From assembly GCF_026262505.1 (NCBI RefSeq), contig NC_067207.1, forward strand, positions 32,270,082 through 32,334,081: DNA of 64,000 nt, written 5' to 3'. Positions 1-11,376 of this stretch are shown here, piece after piece (positions within the stretch are counted from its first letter, which is position 1; the number at the start of each line of letters is the position of its first letter). The stretch comes from Trichomonas vaginalis G3. Lineage: Eukaryota; Parabasalia; Trichomonadida; Trichomonadidae. The translations under genes were made by a program, and so were the position numbers. A model generated the notes under the pieces. It had not been told where the DNA came from. It saw only the letters and a program-made list of their open reading frames with translations, and made no database searches.

Positions 1-1
1 T

Positions 2-1501
2 ACTATACCAAAGCCAATTTTGATGCATGAATTGTGTATTATTATTTCTGAATGCGATATCGTTTCTGATGTTGTTAAAACGACTAATGATATATTCATA
101 AGAATGAGGGAATATAATGTTTCCGACTTCATTTATGTTGCAGGTCCTTTAACAAAGTACGTATGCAGATTTTTACCGGCAAGGAAGGTAGATCTGTTCT
201 TGGATCATGTTCTAGATGTTGTTTCTACTAATTTCGATGTCCAAAAGAAGGAGTTTGGCAATCATTTGTCAAGTGAAGATATGAAAAATTTAGCATCATG
301 CCTGAAACATGCTGTAAAGTACACAAAAGACTTTGGATCTGTATTAGAAACAACGCACTCTGTCTCTGATTTGATGGATTACTTGGATGGAAGAAATTTA
401 GAAAATGTTGCTTTATTTATCTTGGACGACATTCAGCGTAAGCCATTTAAAATGTCGGATCCGTTCACCGTTCGAATACTTCTTGAGCAGAGCGTTATTG
501 CTTTCCATTCTTTGTCAGTTTTAAGTGCAGATGATGTAGTTGAAAAAGTCATTTCGAAAATAGAATGGTTTTTATACAGAGTTGATTTTGACAAGAATGT
601 CGAAGCTCACCTCAATTTTTTACTTGCAGCAAGAGAATCTTTTCAAACTAATTCAAGATTAATGAGTTGCCTTGCAAGGATTGCGTTAAGAGATTGTACG
701 ATAGCTGTAAATATGAATATACAGCATTTGCAGATCGCTTTGTTTAGTTTGTACGCTTATACTTTATGTACAATTCCATCTATTGATCCTCCGATTGAAA
801 GATGTGCGCTTTTCTTGCTTGGAGCTAATATATCACTAATTACGAAAACTCTGACGTTCGCTGAAACTTTTTTCAAGTATTTTATTCAAATGGCAACAGA
901 TTTGCCTCCAACTCCAGAACTTTATACATTACTGAAGAATTCTCTATCATTTATTCTCATACAGCCTGCAAGCCAAGAAGGAGATTGTTTAGAAGTGTTT
1001 AGAACTTTAATTAAAGTTTGTGTAAGGAAGAAATGGGCTGAAGAACAAAGAATTAGCTTTGCTCTTGACTCAATTATACTTGGTGCACACATGCAAAGAA
1101 CAAATTATGTTTTAGGTGTCGAATCATTAGATTCAAACGATGTTTTGTACAGAGGAGATGCAGAATTCAAAGAAAAAGTACAAAGAGTCATCAATCAAAT
1201 GGTTGAAAGGACAAACCAAGCGATTACACTGAGTATTGGAAAGAGAGCTGGATATTCGCTTTCTCCAACACTTGCTGTTCTTTGTTTGAACGCAATGTGT
1301 GCGTTGTGTGATAACTACGAATATGATGAGTCTCTTAAGAATGAATTTAGATTTTTGATGTCGACAATGCCGAGATATGAAATTGGACAGACACCTCTTT
1401 CGGAGGTGACTTCAACAAGAAACATGGTCGCTTCTCACATGCGCAAGGTGTACGCTGATAATAAGGATGCACTTGCCTTGATGAATGATCTTATGTTATA
1501 A
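2..1501 (+). CDS. VPS35L-like retriever subunit, C-terminal part (5' end outside window)
   Basis: The frame is open from base 2 and has no start in the window, so about 499 C-terminal residues are seen. The all-helical sequence follows the last part of human VPS35L (C16orf62) block by block as I recall it: an IPS...R...L/A...AETFFK segment, then an ILIQP...VFRTLIKV segment, then LDSNDVLYRGD, close to the human VDSNDSLYGGD. VPS35L is the VPS35-like scaffold of retriever, which with VPS26C and VPS29 returns membrane proteins from endosomes to the surface. Ordinary VPS35 is less likely because of the SNDxLYxGD motif. The stop TAA is followed by AT-rich DNA. Family assignment rests on remembered alignment, not a search. 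Confidence 0.78.
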   Translation, partial: TIPKPILMHELCIIISECDIVSDVVKTTNDIFIRMREYNVSDFIYVAGPLTKYVCRFLPARKVDLFLDHVLDVVSTNFDVQKKEFGNHLSSEDMKNLASCLKHAVKYTKDFGSVLETTHSVSDLMDYLDGRNLENVALFILDDIQRKPFKMSDPFTVRILLEQSVIAFHSLSVLSADDVVEKVISKIEWFLYRVDFDKNVEAHLNFLLAARESFQTNSRLMSCLARIALRDCTIAVNMNIQHLQIALFSLYAYTLCTIPSIDPPIERCALFLLGANISLITKTLTFAETFFKYFIQMATDLPPTPELYTLLKNSLSFILIQPASQEGDCLEVFRTLIKVCVRKKWAEEQRISFALDSIILGAHMQRTNYVLGVESLDSNDVLYRGDAEFKEKVQRVINQMVERTNQAITLSIGKRAGYSLSPTLAVLCLNAMCALCDNYEYDESLKNEFRFLMSTMPRYEIGQTPLSEVTSTRNMVASHMRKVYADNKDALALMNDLML

Positions 1502-2653
1502 ATATATATTAGTTTATTAGTTTTTATAACTTATAAGTTTTTTTAGATATATTATTCTTTTTTAGGCATTTCTTTCATAATCACTTAGTTTTTTTGGAGC
1601 CTGCTTAGAAATGTAATACCGAGCATAAATATTTTTTTCAGTATTTCTTCTTCGGATTCATTAGACTACAAGATCCATAGATTAAATGATTTACAGGGTT
1701 ATCGCTGTTGGGTATTCCTAGCCCAAACTCATTATATTTGAATAAAGAATAGCAAAAGATTGATGTTGAATTGTTGCATTGAAGAATTACAAAGAAGGTG
1801 GGACTTATTGCGACAATATCTAATTTAGAATTCATTGACATGTTAGGTTTATATATGATGGAAAAACTCCGATTCATTTTGCAGACGAATAATGAAATTT
1901 GAAAAAAAAACTTTATTGTTCGAGTTTAGAAACTTGAAAACAAAATAGGATTTTCATTATTCTCTAATGGAAAGTATAATTGAATTTATTGGATTAGTAC
2001 TTCTGACATGACGTTTATATGGTTAAATGAGTAAATACTAATTCCAAGAGGTTTCCATTCTTAAATAATCATAGTGTCAGTGTAATGCTAGCATAATTTA
2101 AAAAATCAAGATTACTAATTCTGATGTACTATTGAGAAAAAGAGTCACAAAGCATCCAATGTTACTTCATGTGTATGTCTGTTTTTCTGTGCGATTGATA
2201 TCATCTAAAAAATATGTGCAAATATTATGAATTCATATGATGCTTTAAAATCTCTCAGATTTTTTTTTTCGTGGTAATTATATCCTTCATTTTGCAGAAT
2301 CATTTCGTAATTCAAAACAACTAAACATATATGAAAATGTTTATACTAACTTTAATCAGTGTAAGTGTTGAGGAAAATCACATTCAATTCAAAAATAAAA
2401 TTCGCATAAAATCTTCCAACTCAAAGTCTTCGGATCTTGATATATGAAATCCTCACTCTGGATGGAATTTATATATGATATTGTATTTCGTTGTCAACGG
2501 CATTTTCAAGGTTGGCTTGAAAATTTCAAAACCTTGCCAGCCACAACTTTCAAAAAGGAACAAAGGCACAAAATACAAAAAGCCTAAGAAGATTTGGAAT
2601 TAAAAAAAATTAAATAATACTACAATTAATTTTATGATAGATGACAGGAAAAT
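1502..2653. other. intergenic, nothing recognised
   Basis: AT-rich DNA between two convergent genes (VPS35L-like on +, Rab on -). Short chance ORFs only; no repeats, RNA gene or coding-like bias seen. Confidence 0.6.
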
Positions 2654-3226
2654 TTAGCAGGAGCAGCCTCCGCTTTCATTATCTGTTGGCTTCCAATCTG
2701 AAGGCTTCTCGTAAACAGCGTCTTGCATTGTATCGAATTCTGCAATTTTGGCAAAAATATCGTTAATGCCAACACCTGTAAGAGCTGATGTCTCTCCAAA
2801 CAGAGCCGCGTTCATTGCTGCAGCTGCATCTTTGCCTGCCTGTGTTGAAATAACTCTCTCCGATTCCATATCGATTTTGTTTCCGATAACGACAAGCTTT
2901 ATGCCTGGAGGAGCTTTGTCTGCAATTTCTGCGGACCAGTCTTCTAAGCTTTCAAGTGATGATTTAGATGTAACGTCATAAACAAGAACAGCAACATTAG
3001 CTGAACGGTAATACATCGGAGCAAGCGATCTGAATTTTTCTTGGCCTGCAGTATCCCAGAGCTGAAGTCTCATTGGGCCTTCTGAAGTTGTAATAACTTT
3101 TGTTAAGAAAGCGGCACCGATTGTTGCAGGCATAGATGCGTCAAATGAACCCTGGACGAAGCGGCTTAAAATACAACTTTTTCCTACTTTAGTCTCACCA
3201 ACGATGACAACTTTCAACGTATGCAT
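2654..3226 (-). CDS. Rab5-like small GTPase
   Basis: 190 aa, the usual Rab length. All G motifs are present: P-loop GETKVGKS (10-17), switch I PATIGAAF with the effector Thr35, WDTAGQE (57-63), NKID (116-119) and ETSA (145-148). The TIGAAFLT stretch and YRSANVAVLVYDVT resemble Rab5/Rab21/Rab22 more than Rab1/Rab11. The C-terminus GGCSC is a di-cysteine geranylgeranylation signal, so the protein should cycle on and off membranes. The inferred role is early-endosome traffic. The gene is convergent with the VPS35L-like gene, another endosomal factor, which may be chance. The ATG directly precedes the conserved beta strand, so this start is secure. Confidence 0.92.
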   Translation of the reverse strand: MHTLKVVIVGETKVGKSCILSRFVQGSFDASMPATIGAAFLTKVITTSEGPMRLQLWDTAGQEKFRSLAPMYYRSANVAVLVYDVTSKSSLESLEDWSAEIADKAPPGIKLVVIGNKIDMESERVISTQAGKDAAAAMNAALFGETSALTGVGINDIFAKIAEFDTMQDAVYEKPSDWKPTDNESGGCSC

Positions 3227-5821
3227 TTTGGCTGGTTTGACGTAAACTGGAGTTTTGTAAATTTCTCAAATTATTTTTCATTTTTCGTTTTGTTATAAAG
3301 CTTAATAAGCCTTTAAAATTTTAGCGAGTTTTCGTATCTGTTTTATCTTCCTCAAAAGTGTCAATTTATGAAATTTGTATAAGATATAGGTCGGCGGATA
3401 TTCTTTGATGTGTAACCTGCATGCCTTAGCGAAGTATAATCTGTTACAATCAATGAATTGAACTTTCAGCTTTCAAATGATATGAAGCGAAATATAATTT
3501 GCTTTCTTGAATCATAATGTGTAATTCTTTAGCTTAAATCTGATAGTATTGACTAATGGAATAGTTCAAATTTTGAAAAAACTCCTATTTTCTGATCCTT
3601 TTGAATACTTCAACTGCAGCACAAATTTAAGCTTGCGCTTGCTTAATAATAACAACAATATCTTTCAAATTGAAATATCTTTTGACTAAAATAACGAATT
3701 CATAATTTGACTTTATATTTCTTATCTATGGTGTTTATTTAACTTCATAACCACTAATTTTGGGAATTTGCATATTTAAGAATTAAATTTTATTCATGCT
3801 TTCATATATGAAGAAAATTTCATTTATCAAATTTTATTTACTCATGATCTTTTTATTATTTCCAATTATTATATGTAATAAATAAAATAAACATATTTCA
3901 TCGATTTATAAAATGAAGTTACCCTTTATTTCCTCTTAAAAGGTCAAAATAATAATAATTTTAAAAATTAACAATCATGACTAAAGTTATCCGATAAAAA
4001 AAAGTTTACCAGATGGCCATGGCTCTCCTCAAATTTGATGCATTTTCGAAAATTCGGAATCAAACAGAAGCAAGGATAATGCTTTTAATGTAGAATGGAG
4101 CCAGAATCAGGGCGTAATACCTTTAAATAATCTTTTTCAATATTTATGATCCCCAAATACGGGCTAAATATCAAAAACCAGCTTAATTATCATATAAAAA
4201 GCTATTGTACACTATTTGGAATAGGACATTTACTTGTTAGACAGATATTACAACATAAAACCATTTTTAGATTCAGAAAATCAATTAACGAGAGAGAATT
4301 TCAAATATGTATCATGATTATTACAGTTTTATCATTGTTCTGCCTTCGAAATATCGATATTAATTTATATCTCATATATAGATGCAAAATTACCCAATGA
4401 TATTCCTATATAGACATTACTTTTTAATCTAAAAACCGAATAGGAATACGGGCCTAAAATTATAAACGCCAAAATTATCCATCATAAGTCTTACAATCGG
4501 AGTATTTCTCCTAGGAATATCAATTGAATCATCAGAGCCAATGCAATGCACTTGTCAAATCTATGCTAATAATATATTACGTATATCTCATATTTGAGCA
4601 CTACCATAATCGAGCGAAATAAGTAAAGAAAGCATAATATCTTATATTGACAAACTAGTTCATCCATAATATAAACGAATTTGGAATCTATGGGCGTAAA
4701 TTTCGAATTCCTTCCGATACCATGAATTTTTCAGACGGATTTCACAATGTTCCTACTTACTACATAACAAATGATATCTATGAATGCAATTATCCATCAA
4801 AAAATTTCTCAATTAGTTTTTTCCATTTCAAATTTGAATGAAAAGAAAAAGCTACTGGAAAATATTATTACAAATCATATCAGCATTCAAAGTTAGTTAA
4901 GTTGTAATTCTCAATCTTACAAAATTGAATGAAATTTGAGATTCAGAGATTTTATTTATGTCATCCACCGGCCGAAATTCTATTTTCCGAAGAAATTATA
5001 ATTAGATCCATGCACACATTTGAACATTCAAGAAAAAAATCAAAACTTACAACATTATCAAAAAACGATACATAAGACAATTGTCAAAACAAATCGTTTA
5101 GCTAATAACACTCTTTTCAGATAAAAGATAGTGTGTTTTTTTGAACAAAATAGAAATTCATTCGAAGATAATTTATTCCTAATATTTTCGATATATTATC
5201 GAATAATTTCTAATTTAGAAAAGATCATTACAAATGAGCTATCCAGTTTAGACATGTGTTTAACTAAAGAGTTATTTTGTTCATTTAAAAATGATATATT
5301 TTTATAATTTCATCAAAGAAAAAGGAATTTGTGCCCACACCATGTTGGAACTTGGATTTTAAAGAAAGCTACACTTTTAATCCCGAACAAGTTCTTCTTA
5401 ATCTTTCTGAAAAGTATTTTATATAGTTTTCAATGTTATAATCAAAATTCGTGAACCGACAGTTTGACATTGATAAGAATATTATCATCAGTGTTCTCTG
5501 CATGATATTAATCAATTTTTTTCTATTAATCGCTTGTAAACAAATTCAAATTCATTGAATTTGTTCTTACTGATTTCAGTAAAGGACGGCATAATTTCAG
5601 AAACGGGAGGCCATTGAAATATCATGGTTTTAGATATCTTTGTTCAAAAATTGAATGAGTTTCAAAAATTATATAAATCAAAAAGAATTTTTATGTCAAA
5701 AATTTTTTCCTTGCTGAATATTACTCAGAACTATATAAATAACAAATTTTCCAGATTGATGATTCAAGTATTCAAAATTTCGCCTCTCTCAAATCATTAT
5801 TTTTCATTGTTGCAAAGCACA
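3227..5821. other. long intergenic region, nothing recognised
   Basis: About 2.6 kb of AT-rich DNA. Scattered short ORFs (for example 4146-4400) show no recognisable domain. No tandem repeat, inverted terminal repeat or RNA gene was seen by eye. Confidence 0.55.
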
Positions 5822-6265
5822 ATGGACTCAATCTTCTTCAATCCCTTCCTAGAGTGTGATGATGAGGCCACAGAAAAGTTCTGGCTTGATAGTCTCTCCC
5901 AAAATATGATGGATGATGATATCTTTGGATCAGTAGAAGATATTTTTGCCAGCTTAAACCCACAAGCCCATAAAAAAGAAACAAAAGCAAAGGAAGAACC
6001 AGCTACCCCTGAAGAAGAGATCAAACAGGAAAGTATCCCAACCCGCAAAGGAGCTCGGTTCAGTCCAAAGTACTCAAATCAGTTAGTTCGCTATGGCTTA
6101 AAGAGATGGGTTTACTCACATAGCAACAACCCATATCCAACAAAGGATGAAAAGGCTGAATTATGCAGATATTACAATATCTCCATGAAATATCTTGACA
6201 ATTTCATGAGGAACATGAGACAGAGACGCCATCTCAGCACAAGAGTTCGCGCTCTTTACAAATAA
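5822..6265 (+). CDS. small TALE-type homeodomain protein
   Basis: I prefer the ATG at 5822 (147 aa, MDSIFFNPFLECDDEA) over an earlier in-frame ATG at 5624. An initiator-like TCATTG lies at 5804-5809, and the upstream extension looks non-coding. The N-terminal half is acidic with a Lys/Glu-rich linker. The C-terminal ~65 residues form a TALE homeodomain: LKRWVYSHSNNPYPTKDEK matches the TALE loop with its Pro-Tyr-Pro insertion, followed by a recognition helix LDNFMRNMRQRR. The DNA-contacting Asn (position 51) and Arg (53) are kept, while the nearly invariant Trp48 is Phe. It is probably a nuclear DNA-binding regulator; targets unknown. Confidence 0.75.
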   Translation: MDSIFFNPFLECDDEATEKFWLDSLSQNMMDDDIFGSVEDIFASLNPQAHKKETKAKEEPATPEEEIKQESIPTRKGARFSPKYSNQLVRYGLKRWVYSHSNNPYPTKDEKAELCRYYNISMKYLDNFMRNMRQRRHLSTRVRALYK

Positions 6266-7662
6266 GGAAAATCACCATTGCCGGGGTTTTTCTTTTTATT
6301 TGGAAGTGTGTATTAAAAGTTTATATATTTAAAATCATTTCTCAATTTTTTTCAATAGTTTAATAAAAATTGTGAGGAGAGAAGCAGGAATCTGTTTGAA
6401 AACTTCTAATATATGCCATCATTGATTAATTAAGAGATATCATAAATTAAAAAAGTTCAATTTTTGGATATTGAAAACTTTCTTTGAAAAATTTCAAAGA
6501 ATATTTTTTCAAGGAGGAATTTATTTGGACAATTTAATGTATGCATATACTATAATTACATTTGACAGAAAACAAAATAAAAATAAATTTTTGAAATTTT
6601 GAATGAAAAATGAGTAGTTATAGAGATAGTTCCACAATGTGATAATTTAAAATATATATAAAAAAGGGCGTTTACATTTCAACTCTTAACGTATATTTTT
6701 CAGAATAACGTTGTCAGAATCTTGAAAATCCACATTTTCATTTAACCAAACTTTGTCTGAATCAATTCAACAAATTCTTCAATCAATTTTCAGAATTGAA
6801 TGATCTAATTTACAACCGATTATTCGATTACATCCAGTAGACTTGATACAAACCAATATTTCCTATTAAAGTTTGTTCTCGGTTAAATTATTTTTTCTAT
6901 ACATCAGAATTTTCTGATCTTATCATAAAACTTTTTATTAAATTTGAAGTTGGAATATAGTTGTACAATCAAATTTTCCATTAAAAATTCCTTTACCGAA
7001 AATGATTCAAAACCAAATTCAATAGCACAATTCAATTTATAAATTCAAATTACTTTTTCTTAAAGAAAGTTAATATAGTCGAAAACATCATGGATAACAT
7101 CTTTTTATATGATGTATTACCATTATAGCTAAGTTCCGCAGCTTTTTGTCGATTCATTCGCTAAAATCTCGAAGTATTCAATTTCTTGATAGACATAATA
7201 TCGAAGATTTATCATCGAACATGCTTTGAATAATATATTTTTAAAATCTTATTGATTTCAATACCACTAAAATTATTCTCAAAAATTGAATGAAAGCCGG
7301 CCTTTTTTCATTTCTCAAATTTTCAATATCCATTTAAATGCATAAGATTTTAGATTTCCAAACACGCATTTATGATAATAGTAGATTTGTTTCGATACTG
7401 TTTATATTCAATTTTAATAAAAAAACGGTCATTTTTCATTCAAAAAATAAAGAAACGATAAATATCCTTCGATTACTCTTATTTTTTCCCTTCCGATACA
7501 GCCGAATTTTCCAAGGTGTATCTGACCCATTTTCAAATAAACTATTGATTCATGCATATTACAAACACAAAACAATATTTATTTAATTATTATCAAAAAC
7601 AAACAAAAAACAAATTATAAATTAACTTTTTTTCAAAATTTCGCTGAAAATTCTAGTTATCC
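6266..7662. other. intergenic, nothing recognised
   Basis: AT-rich DNA between the homeodomain gene and the convergent MED14-like gene. A chance ORF at 7338-7586 has no domain signal. Nothing else is supportable. Confidence 0.55.
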
Positions 7663-10521
7663 TTAAAACAAATTGGCCAAGGCTGCTTTAACTTCGTTCA
7701 CATCTTCTGTCCTGAACGACATTTCTCCGCATCGTGCTGTCGTTCCGATAATTTCGAATGGGAAGCCAGAGATACTCAGATAAACTCTATTTCCTCTGAA
7801 ATTAACCGATTTTGCGGAAATCACGGCAGATTCACTCGAAAGTGAAAACACCGCAGATAAAACCACAGAATACGATTTTTGCAATTGTGGGTTTGGAATA
7901 TTTAATAGGGAAATAACAAACTCCGGTGTTGTCGGAAGCGATTGTAAAATTACCGAAATTGAGGGGTCTGAACATCTTAAATTGATGCTATCGTAATAGA
8001 TATCTGCCTTCATATTGTTAACATCAATCGACATATGTGGTCTAGGAATCTGGCTGTAAATAAATTTAAATCCACATTCGGCGAATTGGCCAATCTTTCG
8101 GAGGTAGAACTCTATTTTCGGTAATGTTTTAATCAGCTCGTCGAGTGACATCCGGAGTCTGATGTTTGTCCGGCCATTTCCTGCTTCAAGAACTTTTGCC
8201 GACAAAAGAGGGATCAAAACTGAAGATGCAGGTGGTATAGGTGAACAGTATATCAAGACAATGTTAGTTGGTCGGATCTCACAGCTTATCGTGTACTTTT
8301 CGAACGCAATTAAGTGAAATACGTTTGTACTTCCTTGGTGAACGATTGACCAGTTAGAATTAAGGTTTGTCTTGATCCTCTTCATCAAAAGACTCGAAGA
8401 AGCAAGGAATCCGGCCAACAGGGGACTTGGATTCTTCTGATCTAAAATCGCGGATAAAACCCAATTCGTTTCCCCGCCGATCAACAATTCAGAGGAAACA
8501 GATGGAAAATTATTGATCAACTTCCAATAGACTTTTTTCTTGTTTGAGCCAGCAATTTGCGGCAAATTCTTGACTTCGATATTACCTACCGTATCGTCAA
8601 CTAAAAATCCACTGAAATAGCAAGATTCTTTGTCATGATAGTTATTTGTAAGGATAAACGAAGAATGGGCGATAATATCGAACATTTTCGCAAAGAACAT
8701 GAAGCATTCAACGCTCTGTTCAGCACTCCTTGCGTTCTTTATGCTCCCGATTACCGAATATGAGCTGTCAAACAAGAAAGGAACCAAAGGAGAATGAATC
8801 TTTACAGTAAGTTTCCAAGCAGTTGGAGATATTACCGAAATCTTACACGTACTAAAGTTGGAAGCCAGAAATTCGACAGAAACAGGAGATCTTACAGTTT
8901 TGAAGCCTTTTTCTTTAAGAAGACGCTCTGTTTCAAGGATGAAAATGAAATTACAGACAGCAATAGCCGTTTCCGACAACTTTCTCCATGAATTTGCCGT
9001 TGCTAAATTTTGAGATTTGATAATATCAGGACAAATATAAGAATTTCCATTGATATCGTAAATCTCGAATGCTGGATATCCGTTTGATGACTGGTAGTGT
9101 ATATAGAAGTAATTAGAATAAGACAACATGAAATTAATGTAAGGATTATTATAAGATGAAGGACTAATGCTGTTTGTCATGATTCTTGTTGCTATTCTGA
9201 ATACCAGATTGATTCCTATACCTTGTACCATGCTGCCAAGCTGATACGCGTTGGAATAAATCGTATTATCATGTAATTTCGTTTTTGTATTGTAGATATC
9301 GATAAACAAGCTTCCTGTATACGCATCGCATGTAATACTCAATAGATAGAATCCAACGGAGTTGTAAACTTCGATTCTTGATAAAGAACTGACTTTTTTA
9401 TTGTATTCAAATTTCGGTTCTAGGAAAGATCCGCCCATTAATGCAAGGGATCTCATCAATGGTTCCCAGATGTTCCGAAGACGCGTGTAAATAGATACGT
9501 CACGCATGAATCCGAGCAATTCTTCCGCATATTTGAAAGTTTCATATGGTAAACCGATAATAAAAAGTGACGGAATGGCTGGTCCAGAGTTCGGAAGTGC
9601 GAATGTATGTGGTGTTGCAATGAATTGTGTAGGAACAAAGGGATCATTTGGTAATAAAGATGTTGGAACGAAAATAGGCGCACAAGAGGTGATTTTAAGT
9701 ACATCATGGTCCATTTCGAACTTGAATTTACCATGAAAACCGTATTTCTTTCCGAATGCGATGAATAATTTATTTGTTTTTCGTGTTAGAACGTAATTAA
9801 ACAGCTTATAGACCTTCTCAAATTCAATGGCTAACAAAGGAAGTGACGCCGTAGAGTACATTAAGTGCAAAACGTTATCAATATTAGTTAATGCAGAAAT
9901 TGGTGTTTCTAAGTAATATTGGATAAGCTTGGAGATGTATTTTAATAAAATATCGGGGAAAGAAAGATTTGGTGGCCAGTTAATTGTAAATAATTTCAAT
10001 TTAAAAGCGTTATTTTTTGATTTTCGGATAATGAATGAATATTCTCCTTTACATGCAAAGTATGCTCGATTTTTAACGATTTTGTGGAATGTTAATCGTT
10101 GTGGAATTTTGTTCATAAAGAGAAATGTAAAATCCGCGTTTAAAACTTCATTCTGTTTAATTTCTATTGCTTCTGTAAGGTCTTCTATATCTTCTATCTT
10201 TAGAGGGGCCAATGGCTTTTCTTGTATCTGTCGTAAAATGTTTTGAAATCCTTTGATACAAATTTGCGCGTTATTATTTAATTCCTTCTTTTTAACATTA
10301 TTCAGTAATTTGATACACGGATACTTCATGAAACGAAGTGCTACGAGTAGTCTAGCGATAAGTATTCGCGATTTCATTAAATTTATTAATAATCGATGCT
10401 TCGCAGCGTTTGGAGAAGAAGAATACTTCGTACAATCAGCCAGCATCTGAACACACTTTGAGATGGTGGCTGAAAGCAGGTCTCGCATTTGCACATCGCC
10501 ATGCGAACTCTGTTTCGTCAT
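7663..10521 (-). CDS. MED14-like Mediator tail/scaffold subunit
   Basis: 952 aa. The N-terminal ~250 residues follow the MED14 (RGR1) layout: an early helical repeat, LLINLMKSRILIARLLVALRF (comparable to MED14 QFASRTRQLFVRLLALVKW), then an Asn-Ala-Asp...IPQRLTF segment, then a beta-rich GKV-type strand set. The rest is a long mixed alpha/beta protein without catalytic motifs, as in MED14, which links Mediator head, middle and tail and is nuclear. Family length is usually 1,000-1,500 aa, so this is somewhat short. The start MTKQSSHGDVQM is the first ATG. Assignment is by pattern recall; a profile search would settle it. Confidence 0.55.
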   Translation of the reverse strand: MTKQSSHGDVQMRDLLSATISKCVQMLADCTKYSSSPNAAKHRLLINLMKSRILIARLLVALRFMKYPCIKLLNNVKKKELNNNAQICIKGFQNILRQIQEKPLAPLKIEDIEDLTEAIEIKQNEVLNADFTFLFMNKIPQRLTFHKIVKNRAYFACKGEYSFIIRKSKNNAFKLKLFTINWPPNLSFPDILLKYISKLIQYYLETPISALTNIDNVLHLMYSTASLPLLAIEFEKVYKLFNYVLTRKTNKLFIAFGKKYGFHGKFKFEMDHDVLKITSCAPIFVPTSLLPNDPFVPTQFIATPHTFALPNSGPAIPSLFIIGLPYETFKYAEELLGFMRDVSIYTRLRNIWEPLMRSLALMGGSFLEPKFEYNKKVSSLSRIEVYNSVGFYLLSITCDAYTGSLFIDIYNTKTKLHDNTIYSNAYQLGSMVQGIGINLVFRIATRIMTNSISPSSYNNPYINFMLSYSNYFYIHYQSSNGYPAFEIYDINGNSYICPDIIKSQNLATANSWRKLSETAIAVCNFIFILETERLLKEKGFKTVRSPVSVEFLASNFSTCKISVISPTAWKLTVKIHSPLVPFLFDSSYSVIGSIKNARSAEQSVECFMFFAKMFDIIAHSSFILTNNYHDKESCYFSGFLVDDTVGNIEVKNLPQIAGSNKKKVYWKLINNFPSVSSELLIGGETNWVLSAILDQKNPSPLLAGFLASSSLLMKRIKTNLNSNWSIVHQGSTNVFHLIAFEKYTISCEIRPTNIVLIYCSPIPPASSVLIPLLSAKVLEAGNGRTNIRLRMSLDELIKTLPKIEFYLRKIGQFAECGFKFIYSQIPRPHMSIDVNNMKADIYYDSINLRCSDPSISVILQSLPTTPEFVISLLNIPNPQLQKSYSVVLSAVFSLSSESAVISAKSVNFRGNRVYLSISGFPFEIIGTTARCGEMSFRTEDVNEVKAALANLF

Positions 10522-10743
10522 CTTCTGAAGAAAATTTTTTGATTCAATTTTTTTTATCTTCTAAGTTTTTAGCGAAATATGATTACACACATGATAATGG
10601 TGATGCAAGATATAAAAAGTGTCAGGATGAATTTCCCAAAAATCTTATATAATCCAATGAGTAAAAAATGGAAAATCAAAAATGGCTTTTTCTCATTTGA
10701 ATCAAGTACAAAAAAAAGTGACTAATAATTTTTTTTTGCTATT

Positions 10744-11094
10744 ATGGAACGAATAGAGATTTATGTACACGATGAGAAGCGTGGAACAACTCTTATCGAA
10801 GTAAATAAGAACGATCTCGTTGCTGTTATAGAAAAGAAACTTCAAATCAATGGATCTATACTGATTTACTACAATAATATGTTTTTAGTTAACACATTAA
10901 CTTTTGGATTTTATGGAATCTCAAATGGCGAACACCTTTACATATCCAATAGTTTTTCACTTAAAACATTAACAAAAGTCACAAAAACTTTAAATGAAAA
11001 ATTAAATCTACTCTCGCTTGCTAATATTAAACAAACAGTAAGCGATGAAACAGCCAGGTTTTATAATTTTCTTACGAATCTCATTGATTTTTAA
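10744..11094 (+). CDS. small ubiquitin-fold-like protein, function unknown
   Basis: 116 aa. The first ~75 residues read like a beta-grasp: RIEIYVHDEKRGTTLIEV (two strands), a helix NDLVAVIEKKLQI, then strands ILIYYNNMFL and LYISN. That order fits the ubiquitin superfold. There is no C-terminal Gly-Gly, so it is not an obvious modifier. The last ~40 residues are helical. It lies between the divergent MED14-like gene and a Rab-like gene; spacing of about 220 bases to the former implies separate promoters within one short region. Confidence 0.5.
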   Translation: MERIEIYVHDEKRGTTLIEVNKNDLVAVIEKKLQINGSILIYYNNMFLVNTLTFGFYGISNGEHLYISNSFSLKTLTKVTKTLNEKLNLLSLANIKQTVSDETARFYNFLTNLIDF

Positions 11095-11376
11095 TCAATA
11101 AGAAAAATATTTTGTTTATATCTGACCATTGGCTGTAATATATCTATATTTTGTTGTTTGTAAATAATTGACTTACTAATTCTTGATATTTTTTATTTCC
11201 TACCATAATTTTGATTCAAAATTTGTTGATAAAATCGAAAGTATCATTGTTAACTTCCTAATATAGCTGATATAATAGATTTTCTTTATAAGTTATTGAT
11301 TCTGGTTGATGGAATGGATTTCTATCAAGTAATCTTGCCTCATTTTATTTGTCATAAAATTTCCATTCGAAATAAA

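Noticed and set aside
1638-1877. 79-aa minus ORF
   Set aside because: No domain, no initiator, AT-rich composition like the surrounding non-coding DNA.
4146-4400. 84-aa plus ORF in the long intergenic region
   Set aside because: No recognisable protein pattern; expected by chance in 2.6 kb of AT-rich DNA.
7338-7586. 82-aa plus ORF
   Set aside because: Phe/Ile/Asn/Lys-rich translation of AT-rich DNA; no initiator or homology recalled.
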